DNA of 64,000 nt, taken from contig NC_090447.1 of the NCBI RefSeq assembly GCF_031143425.1, positions 849,467,760 through 849,531,759 of the forward strand. Reading direction: 5' to 3'. Every line of letters starts with the position of its first letter. Position 1 is the stretch's first letter. The position numbers and the translations under genes were made by a program. This DNA comes from Pleurodeles waltl (Eukaryota > Chordata > Amphibia > Caudata > Salamandridae). Below the pieces are notes generated by a model. The model saw only the letters and a list, made by a program, of their open reading frames with translations, made no database searches and was not told the DNA's origin. Below, piece after piece: positions 55,490 to 64,000 of this stretch.

Positions 55490-57938
55490 CTTCAATGCAC
55501 GAAGAGCATGGCTAACCGCCCAAGATGGTGGTCACTTAATCTGTGGGCCCCTGGACCAGGCCCTGTAAACCCACTGCCGGCACCCACAGCACATAGCATC
55601 AGTGGGCAGAATAGCTCCTCTGTGGCTCCAAGTGCGGTGATACAACTGGGAAACCGTTATGGGGCAGCACAACACCTTGGAAGCCCCCGGGCTGCGCTGG
55701 CATCCAGTACTGTAGGGGTGGCCATTTTGTGATGCGCCCCTCGTTGCACTTGACCGTCAGCCCCGGGATTAACAGTGAAAGACTGGCCATGACCGAGCGG
55801 CAGCAGTAGCAGTGGTCCGCAACAAAGACTTCCACATTTGGGCTGCGCCTCAATAGCAGGGGGTGGGCAATGTCAAGGGCAGGCCGTGAGATGTGCCTCA
55901 ACTATGCACCATCAGCGGCATCTGGTGGCTGTCTACGCAGAGAGGTAGCCTGCAAGGATAAGCGCTGGATGAGGTACGGGGGCATGCCTGACTCGGAGAA
56001 CTGCCTATAATTCAGCCATTAGGGACTCCCCCCTTTCCTTTCCCCCTTCTGCCTTCGCTGATGGGGGGGCAGTGAGTGCAGTGGTCACCGTATGTGCATC
56101 AGCCACTGCCGAGTCCTATGGAACCCGTGCAAACCTGGGGAAGTAAGGGCCTGGAGATCTAGAGCCATGTGGTGCAGCCTGTTGAAGGCACACTGGGACA
56201 AATCGGCGGGTTCGCCCCCTTTTTGCCCCCTCCCCCATCAGGTTGAGGCTTGTGGTACGGCCTTGACGTGCCTATTCAACAAGACTAGTTCAAGCTGTTG
56301 GCCTATCAGATACAGTGGATGGTCTCCTGGATGATCTAACTAGCAATGTGAACCCAACCTCACCTCTGTATAGTGTCATGCTCCAGGTTGCTGTTTGCAC
56401 TGTCTCTCTTATCATCTCCTGACCGGAAAAACAGGGATCATTGGCTCCGGGACCCGGGACTGGTGAAATCAGCAGCAGCCTTGCCCCGGGTAGCCGGCAT
56501 TAGCACACCACTGTTGACTCTCCAAAGCTGAAACCAATACATTCCTGGGAGTACTCCATCAGCTGGTGCTGGGGCCTCTGTCCTAGCACACTGATCACAA
56601 CTAAACCCTATAAGAACTGGGGACTGTGCCCTCTTTTCCTCCATGTGTCACATGGTGCAAACTCAACTGGGCGGCCAAGAGCTGCCGTGCAGAGATCTGT
56701 GTTGATCCGCACACCTGTAGCGCGGATATTGCTGATGATGACCTGGTGCGTGGGGCACCATCAAATATAGTGGTGGGCAAGCCCTGGTGGGTTCGTGGGG
56801 TGAGGAGCCCTCACCATCTGCCTTGATCCACTCTCTTGAGCCCCTTGAGAGTAGCGATAGAGAGTTGCGGTCCACAACATTGTCTTCAGTTGCTGGCCCC
56901 CTCAGACAGTAATGCTGACAATCATAGGTCGTACCAAACACAAGGCTGTAATAAGGGCTCCACACTCATGCTCTAGAACCACGAGGATGGAGAGCCCAAT
57001 CACGCCTGAAGTAGTTGTCTTCCCCACCACCATCATGCCGGAACAGGTTGATAAACTGGACATTATCCTACTGGAAGTACGTGACTCACGAATGGCATTG
57101 GAGCAACGCTTGGGGATTATCACGTCGGACACTACCATTCTCAAGTATGAATAGTGCAAATTTTCTGAGAGAGTCGAGACGAACAAGAGGACCCTGTCGA
57201 CTTTCACCCCATGTTAAGTGAATCATTCCTCACAACATACTCACCTGCACCAACAGCTGGATAAACTCCAAGACTGTGTCGATAATGCAGAGAGTAGAGC
57301 CCACATGAATAACATCAGAATAGTGGGAGTACCGGAGACAGTTGAAGGCCTCAATGCCACCCAATATGTAGAAAACTGGCTCTGCACAACAGTGGCCGCA
57401 ACTGGATTGTCTGAGTGTTTTACAGTAGGGAGTGCACACTGGGTTCCCACAAAGTGACTAATCCCCGCAACACAGTCCCGACCATAGTGGCTAGGATCCT
57501 ATTTTAAAGATCATATCATATTGTTGCGTGCAGCATGTGAAAAGGCACCCATTCTTTTGGAAATAACTAGGATCTCCTTGTTTCCAGATTAAACAATAGG
57601 GGTCCAGCAGGAACCATATTTGTTTAGGGAAGTTAAAAAACAGCTAAGATCTGTGGATCTTCAATTTGCTTTATTGTTCCCCACTGAATTAAAGTTGATA
57701 AATGGGTCACATACCCTTTTCTTTGACACTCCGTAAGGAACTTGGGATTGGTTGGAACTTAATTTTCCGGTGTCACAGGAAGAGCGCATAACCCAACCTG
57801 TGCCACCCAAACCTCAGCTAAATTGGCAGAGAAAGCACCGTCCTCCGACTCAGAATGGTCCGAACTCAGCCCCTTCCCCACAACAAGTCCAGGAGGAACA
57901 ACGAGCAACAATTACCTTGGCAACTTCCCTAAGACTTA
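55490..57938 (+). pseudogene. Plus-strand L1: 5' leader and ORF1 (broken)
   Basis: The leader contains GCCCAAGATGGTGGTCAC (55518-55535), a motif also seen as CCAAGATGGCGACCAGAG on the minus strand near 63378 in the second L1. ORF1 pieces start near 57010: MPEQVDKLDIILLEVRDS, LGIITSDTTILKYE, then a shift, then HLHQQLDKLQDCVDNAESRA with MNNIRIVGVPETVEGLNATQ (57240-57360), the coiled coil to RRM transition of L1 ORF1. The C-terminal piece near 57480-57720 is in yet another frame (ISLFPDYTIGVQQERYLF). Several indels are present. The tail is cut by a TIR element at 57939, and the rest of the element appears after 63.5 kb. Confidence 0.68.
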
Positions 57939-58864
57939 GGGGCATATTTATACTCCGTTTGCGCCGGAATTGCGTCTTTTTTTTGACGCAATTTCGACGC
58001 AAAACTAACTCCATATTTATACTTTGGCGTTAGACGCGTCTAGCGCCAAAGTCCATGGAGTTTGCGTCATTTTTTAGCGTGGACACCTACTTTGCGTTAA
58101 TTATATGCAAAGTAGGCGTTCCCGTCTAAAAAATTGACTCCGAAGCATGTGCGTCGGATTTATACTCCCGGGCAAAATTCACGCCCGGGAGTGGGCGGGT
58201 CAAAAAAAATGACGTACGGCCGCTTTTGCGCCGTTTTTTAGCGCCTGCAAAAGGCAGGCGTTAAGGGACCTGTGGGCTCGGAAGGAGCCCAGAGGTGCCC
58301 TCCCATGCCCCCAGGGACACCCCCTGTCACCCTTGCCCACCCCAGGAGGACACCCAAGGATGGAGGGACCCATCCCTGGAAACCTCAGGTAAGTTCAGGT
58401 ATGTATAATTTTTTTTTTTTTTTTGGGGTGGCATAGGGGGGCCTGATTTGTGCCCCCCTACATGCCACTATGCCCAATGACCATGCCCAAGGGACATAGG
58501 TCCCCTGGGCATGGCCATTGGGCAAGGGGGCATGACTCCTGTCTTTGCTAAGACAGGAGTCATTTCTATGGGGGTTGGGAGTAAAAAAAAAATGGCGCAA
58601 ATCGGGTTGCGGCGCAAAATTTGCCTCAGCCTGACTTGCCCCATTTTTTGGCGCCCAAGCTCCATTTTCCCCTACACCGGCGCTGCCTGGTGTACGACGT
58701 TTTTTTTAACGCACACCAGCCGGCGCCGGCGGCTATCGCCGGCTAACATCATTCAATAAATACGGCGCCCGCATGGCGCTTCAGAATGGCGTTAGCCGGC
58801 GCTAATTTTTTTGACGCAAAACTGCGTTACCGCAGTTTTGCGTCAAAAAGTATAAATATGGGCC
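57939..58864. mobile_element. 926-bp TIR element with TTA duplication
   Basis: The ends are GGGGCATATTTATAC on the left and GGCCCATATTTATAC inverted on the right. TTA flanks both sides (57936-57938 and 58865-58867), fitting a PIF/Harbinger-type 3-bp duplication. The interior has no gene and is a chain of inverted repeats: TTTGGCGTTAGACGCGTCTAGC, CGTCTAAAAAATTGAC, CTCCCGGGCAAAATTCACGC followed by CCGGGAG, GACTCCTGTCTTTGCTAAGA followed by CAGGAGTC, and GACGCAAAACTGCGTTACCG followed by CAGTTTTGCGTC. A reverse-oriented relative starts the window (1-874). Confidence 0.82.
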
Positions 58865-59169
58865 TTAATGTCGACCAAGTCAGTTTCAGCACATCTCAAG
58901 ATATTACTCGGATTTGGAGTTTGCCAGTAGCATCGTACTAATTCTGTCAATCACCCTGTAGATGACACATAACATATAGAGTGGATGATATATATCAAAC
59001 ACATAGTTGGCTTGATGACCCTCTCCTTTTAGGTCTGGACTGGATTGCTGTGACCAAGAGGAATCAGTTGTGGACCCTTGAGTAGGCACTAAAATGATTC
59101 CTATGCTGTCTACATTTATGGTTTACTAAATGTTCTGCTTAAGGTTTGCCATTTGATAATGTTTGTCTG
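58865..59169 (+). other. Continuation of plus-strand L1 (ORF1/ORF2 junction)
   Basis: Short piece of the plus-strand L1 between the TIR element and the minus-strand L1. No open frame is supported. The junction with the second L1 is marked by a poly(T) run at 59173-59183. Confidence 0.45.
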
Positions 59170-59729
59170 CTGTTTTTTTTTCTCCATGTCTCTTTTATTA
59201 TTATAAACATTAGAAAACCAGTTCTAATTGCATATCTGTACAGTACAACATACTTTCACCTTTTTCATGACAATGCAATGCACAGGTATTATCATATAAC
59301 ATTATGCGATTGACAGTTGTAGTATTATAGCCATACATATCATATGTGTTCATGCTTATCTTTCCCAGAATTACAGTTTTTGTACCACTGAGTGATGTAT
59401 ATGCCTGATGTATCTAACAGAGAATAGAGTAACAGTATAACTAACTAATATTAACTAGATGCCCATTCCAGGTGTTTTGGTATGAGCGGGGACCAGTGTT
59501 CCAATCTACACATGGGGAAGTTCTCTATTTCTCGGGTGGGTGGGTTGGTTCTCCCTTGTTTAAAGGGGTTTCCCATGCCTATAGCTGGCCTAATCACTCT
59601 GTGGGCCAAGGATTCTCTCAATTCCCTCTAGAACTATTGCCCAATCTGGGGGTCTGGATGGTGGGCTACCAAGTTCGTGTGTCGTCTGTATTACTCGTTG
59701 TTCTGCGAGTACTCCTGTGCGTAGGTCTG

Positions 59730-60909
59730 TTAGCCATCCATAGATTTCCAGTACATTCCTAATCTTCTTTTTGCACTGACTAGCGCTAGGTCTAAGATCA
59801 TGTTAGTGGCCTTGCTGTTTGGGGATCTATGTGTTACTCTGAGAATATAGTGTGTTATTTCAAGGCGTGTTCCCCATACCGTGATCCTATTCAGTGTCTC
59901 AGTTACGGATTTCCAGAACTTGGTTACATGAGTGCTTGTCCATGCCATATGTAGGAAGTTGGCATTCCCCGTCTGCCATCTTGGGCATTTTTATTCCATA
60001 GACGGGTATATTTTCACCAATTTTGCGGGGGTAAGGTAAGTGTGGTGTAAATAATTAAATTGTGTGTATCTGTAACGAGCATTCATTGAGAAAATCTTCT
60101 GGATTAGGAGAGCTTGCTCCCATTGTGTATCTGTGAGTGCTCTTTGTAACGCGGTTTCCCAATATACCCGAAGCGCCCCGAGGGGTTGTGTATTGTCTAA
60201 GTGTATCACTTTGTATATATTTGTGATCACTTTTCTCTCTCTCCCATGTGTTAGTAATGTCTGCAACAGTGCCGATGTGTGTGGTTCTTCGTGTATTGTG
60301 CCCCAGTAGTTTGTGGTGTAGCGAGTTAGTGCTGCATAAGTGAGGAAGGTGCCCAGTGATATGCCACAGTCATTTACTAAGCTATTGAATGGGACCAACA
60401 TATGATCTTCAAATATGTCTCCCCATTCCACTATTCCCGCATTCTCCCAGGCGGTCGCTGTAGGTTTGTACCGTTCATCTGCACATCCTGGTAGGGTCAA
60501 AGCAATAGCTGGGGTCCATACGGGTGTTTTTTTGTGTATTTTGCATGTACTTGATCCAGCACTTCTTAGCATTTTTCATTAGAGTATTTTTATCGCCTTT
60601 TTGTGCATCTGAGCCAGGCTTCATGATCCAGCTTAGGAGTCTGTTTGTGTCGCTCAGTTCGTGTAGGTTCTGACCAACTAGCCAGCGCATAGGCCACTGG
60701 AGCGGGGCTGCCACATAATATTGTTCGTAATATGGTGCTCCCAGGCCGCCCTCTGATATGGGTGCGTAAAGTTTGCTTAAAGATACCCAGCTTCTTCCAT
60801 TACCCCAGATCAGTGCTATAAGAAGGGAACGCATGTTGGCAAACCATTTATTTGGGAGGGATACTGGTAGGGCACAAAAGTGATACAGCAATCTCGGGAA
60901 CACCAGCAT
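59730..60909 (-). pseudogene. L1 ORF2 C-terminal part (minus strand)
   Basis: Pieces read FPRLLYHFCALPVSLPNKWF, WGNGRSWVSLSKLYAPISEG and GGLGAPYYEQYYVAA (60905-60700), then frameshifted WTPAIALTLPGCADERYKPT and YRYTQFNYLHHTYLTPAKLV (60530-60000), then CPRWQTGNANFLHMAWTSTH (about 59970-59910), where the second Cys of the usual zinc-knuckle CPRC is Trp. Stops and shifts separate the blocks. Confidence 0.7.
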
Positions 60910-61156
60910 CTTGGTGATAGCCTATCTACCCAGTGGGGATGGGGGTGGGGTCGGGAGGGGGACATCCAGAATTATAGGGAAGATTGCGCTCCTGTCAGTA
61001 CCCTGCCAATATTTGCGTCTACTTTTTCCTCATGGTTTACTCTGACCCCCATGTATTTGAAAGTGTCGCAGGACCATGACCGTGAAGTAGTAGTAAATTG
61101 TTCTTGCTGGGTCGTATCTAAGAGTGTGAGCGGGAGCAGACAGGATTTCTCCCAAT

Positions 61157-62017
61157 TCACCTTCCAAACTGCTGCAACAGTGTCATCAGATGGGGTACAA
61201 CCCCAGTAGAGTTGCGCAGGTATACCAATGCATCATCCATGTATAATGAGATGACGTGCCAGGCCCCACCCATGTATAATCCCCTATTGGGTGCAAGTTT
61301 CTGGAGGGCTTGCACCAAGGGCTCCATTGCCAGTGTGAAGAGTAATGGCGACAGGGGGAAACCCTGTCGGGTCCCTCGCCCAATTGCAGAGGGTTTTGAG
61401 ATCAGGGTGCCCGCCCTCACCCACGCCAACGGTGCTTGATGTAAGAGGGTTATCCATCTGAAGAACTTAGGCCCGCAACCCATCTTTTTTAGCACCTTCA
61501 TCAAGTAATTCCACCCCAGTGTATCAAATGCTTTTTCTATGTCAATTGATGCTACCCATGCACCTATCTCCCCCTTGCACGCCCAGCTCATGAGAGAAAA
61601 CAGCTGCCGAAGGTTTAGGAAAGTGCTCCTGCCCGGTATGAATCCATTCTGGTCAGTATGAATTAGCACTGCGACTATGGGTGTAAGTCTGTTTGCCAGC
61701 ATGTGGCCAAGGATCTTGTAGTCGGAGTTAAGTAGTGATAGCTGCCTGTATGAACCCATTGATAGGGGGTCTCTGCCCAGTTTGGGCAGGACCACCAATG
61801 TTGCTTCCTTCATAGACGCTGGCAAGATCCCCCTAGCATACGCGGCATTATATGTCACTATCAGTTTAGTGGCTAAGATTGTCTGGTATGTGGCATAGAA
61901 TTCAGTCGGCAACCTGCCTGTACCTGGAGTCTTTCCCCACGCCATGCTTTTAATTGCATCTTCTATCTCTGATAACTGCAGCAGAGACTCCAGTATTTCC
62001 CGGTCTGCAGGGGTCAC
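61157..62017 (-). pseudogene. L1 reverse transcriptase core (minus strand)
   Basis: A 286-codon open segment covers most RT motifs: EIEDAIKSMAWGKTPGTGRL, LVVLPKLGRDPLSMGSYRQL, IHTDQNGFIPGRSTFLNLRQ, ASIDIEKAFDTLGWNYLMKV, GRGTRQGFPLSPLLFTLAME and the catalytic SLYMDDALVYLRN (YMDD box, intact). It breaks at 61157 and continues in another frame (TQQEQFTTTSRSWSC region, 61160-60972). A usual Gly-Pro-Asp-Gly reads Gly-Thr-Gly-Arg. This is the best-kept RT domain in the window, but the protein as a whole is broken. Confidence 0.82.
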
Positions 62018-62930
62018 TCATGGCATGCGCAAGGGGTCCAGAAACATCTCTATTTCATCGTTCTCCATATTCGTCTCTGGGGCTGTATATAGTGCTGAAT
62101 AGTACTCATAGAATGCTGCATAAATATCCTCCTGTGTGTTCAGCAATTGCCCGTCCCTGCCCCGTAGTGCGGTAATTGGGGTTTGGGCGTTCTTCGATCA
62201 CAAAAGCCAGGCCAGGAGCCTGCCCGCTTTATCTCCTTCAGCATGTTTACGCACTTGGTATTCCCTGTAATTCAACTGGGCTAATTTATCAAGCCTTTTT
62301 TGTGATCTATGCGTATGTTCGCTAGCGGTTTGGCTGCTGTGTTATCTATGGGTAAGAGCTGCTCGTAATATCACATTTTGGTTTCCAGGTCTTAGAGCTC
62401 CCTGCGCAGGAACTGCTCTACCCCCAAATTTGTATTTATGGCATGACCCCTGAGTAATACCTTGAAGGGGTCCCATTCGTAACCTACATCTGATGCATTT
62501 ATCTTAAAGTAGGTATTAATATGTCCCTTAAGAGAGTCCCTATATGTAGCATCCCACATCGCCGTTATGGGCGTTTTCCATGTGGGTATGCTCGGGGGGT
62601 ATGGTTCCACCGTACCCATATCCACAGGGGTGAGTAGCCTGATAGCGCCTGTCTAAGACACTCAGCATTAGTAACTTTTAGTAATGCTTCCGGGTTGCAG
62701 TAAATAAGGTCAATACTAGTGTGTAGGACGTGCAATCCTGAGTAATGTGAGTATTCGCACTCCATGGGGTGCAAGCTTTGCCACGTGTCATGTAATTGGT
62801 TGTGTGTTGCCAATTGGCATAAATGTTGTGAGATTGAGACAGATTGGGTGCCTGGCACCGGAAGGCGAGTTCAGTCCAGCTCTATGTTCGGGGTACTGTT
62901 AAAATCTCCACCCCAGTAATATGGTGCCAT
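62018..62930 (-). pseudogene. L1 endonuclease end and linker (minus strand)
   Basis: WGGDFNSTPNIELD (about 62910-62870) holds the Asp/Asn pair of the endonuclease. It continues with HDTWQSLHPMECEYSHYSGL and HTSIDLIYCNPEALLKVTNA; the catalytic SDHS box reads SGYSPLW, so the His is lost. The linker VEPYPPSIPTWKTPITAMWD and FKINASDVGYEWDPFKVLLR ends near 62392. Many stops follow before the RT. Confidence 0.68.
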
Positions 62931-63540
62931 CGGTTTATGGAGCAGAGATTATGGGTAATTCCGCCGCCACGCGTCTCCCGCGCCAGATCACCGCGTTCTG
63001 CCCACTCAGCGGGTCAAACGCTGCTTCCCTTCTGTAGTGCGCCTCGGTCTTTAGCACTTTACGAGCGCTTCTCCTGAAGCCGAGATCTTCTGTGCTACCC
63101 TTCCCGGGCGGGGGATCCTTGTGCTCGGGTTCATCCGCAGCCCTATCTCAGGGCTTTTGGAGTATGCTGCGCAGCTCCTTACTGGCAAGTAGGCCCAGGT
63201 CTGTACATGCGGTTGCTCTTTCTTCTGCGGGTGCCCCACACTTGGCCTGCTGTGTGGTGTTAGTAAGCACCGGGGCTCTTATGCCATTCCATTATTTGGC
63301 CTGGCTGTCGTATTTATTACAGGATCATTATCTGGCCTGGAGCGGAGACAAATTTAGGCATCCGCTCTGGTCGCCATCTTGGCCACTGATAGCATAGTGC
63401 TGTGCACTGCCACATTGATGTGTTCTATTGCTCAACGACTAGGTCCCAGTTCTAGCTGAACTCTAATGGAGGATATGGCTCCACCCCTTCTTTATAGTTT
63501 TTCTATACGAGATGGCCGCTTGCGCCCCCCTTAGCATAGG

Positions 63541-64000
63541 CAAATATATTTTACCTGTAGTTCTGTTATGGTTGGTTTTAAATTTGGGTCTAGCTGTTCA
63601 GAGAAGCTGGGCCTAGTATTGAGGGATTGTTGTTTGCCAATGGTTGTTGTTTGCCAATTGCCACACCATCCAAAGAAGTTGTGTTAATTGAGGGATGCTA
63701 CATTACAGAGGGAGGTACTGAACATTCCACTGATGCTGCTCATAACCACGATTGCGAATACTTATAATATAATCACTTGGAATTTACGTGGGCTAGGATT
63801 GGTTTGCAAGAGGCACAGTGTTTTAGCACACATTAATAGACGTCACGCCCACATTACATTTCTGCAAGCAACTCACCTTTCCATGCATGAGGCCCAAAAA
63901 TTACACAGAAAATGGAGTGAACAATTATTTCATGCCTCCTATTCAGCCTTTGCCAGGGGCACAGTGATATGACTCCGATCTGGGGTTCCATTCGTAATTA
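63541..64000 (+). pseudogene. Plus-strand L1 ORF2 endonuclease start, runs off window
   Basis: Continuation of the L1 interrupted at 59170. From about 63720, LLITTIANTYNIITWNLRGL is followed by HSVLAHINRRHAHITFLQAT and ARGTVI, the N-terminus of an L1 endonuclease: WNLRG (Asn) and LQATHL, where the catalytic Glu of QETHL is Ala. After a stop near 63972 the frame goes on with LRSGVPFVI. The rest is outside the window. Confidence 0.68.

Larger units (their letters stand above)
59170..63540 (-). mobile_element. Minus-strand L1 inserted in the plus-strand L1
   Basis: Read on the minus strand, a GC-rich leader with CCAAGATGGCGACC (about 63540-62950) joins the end of the endonuclease (62925), then linker, RT, C-terminal region, 3' UTR and poly(A) (plus-strand T10 at 59173-59183). 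ORF1 and the first part of the endonuclease are absent, pointing to an internal deletion. The 5' limit is approximate; no target duplication was found by eye. Confidence 0.72.

Overview
This window looks like intergenic DNA from a very large vertebrate genome, most probably a salamander and best matching newt-type (Pleurodeles-like) repeats. I base this on repeat families I recognise from memory, not on a search. There are no bacterial signals. I see no rRNA or complete tRNA gene and no host gene I can defend. Almost every recognisable coding stretch belongs to a transposable element, and many elements are inserted inside others.

Layout. 1-874: a TIR element cut by the window edge. 875-7098: Harbinger copy 1, with a HARBI1-like nuclease on the minus strand, a three-exon Myb/SANT gene on the plus strand, three tandem arrays and a TIR ending at 7098. 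8543-12611: a non-autonomous piggyBac-like element between TTAA sites, filled with tandem repeats. 12.98-18.48 kb: a CR1/L2-type LINE split by an insertion carrying a CCCTAAA-like minisatellite. 18.5-21.8 kb: a decayed LINE. 21.8-28.3 kb: a DIRS-like tyrosine-recombinase retrotransposon split by about 3.1 kb and holding a truncated L1 tail. 28.3-32.3 kb: sparse repeats, including a hAT-type element with an exact 8-bp duplication.

32.3-38.3 kb: a nearly full-length but broken L1, followed by a Penelope-like GIY-YIG fragment. 38.7-41.5 kb: a second DIRS remnant. 42.7-45.0 kb: three TIR or palindromic elements. 45.2-46.8 kb: an unclassified dispersed repeat. 46.8-53.83 kb: Harbinger copy 2, in the opposite orientation to copy 1. 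55.5 kb to the end: a plus-strand L1 interrupted first by a 926-bp TIR element and then by a minus-strand L1; its endonuclease resumes at 63.7 kb and runs off the window.

The most interesting system is the Harbinger family. Copy 2 shows HARBI1 flanked on both sides by genes for Myb/SANT-like proteins, giving a three-gene layout. Comparison of the two copies shows an intron present in only one HARBI1, different in-frame minisatellites in the same part of the accessory protein, and a conserved divergent promoter region rich in the same CCGCC/GGCGG words as the element ends. Several small elements have TTA duplications, as expected of Harbinger passengers.
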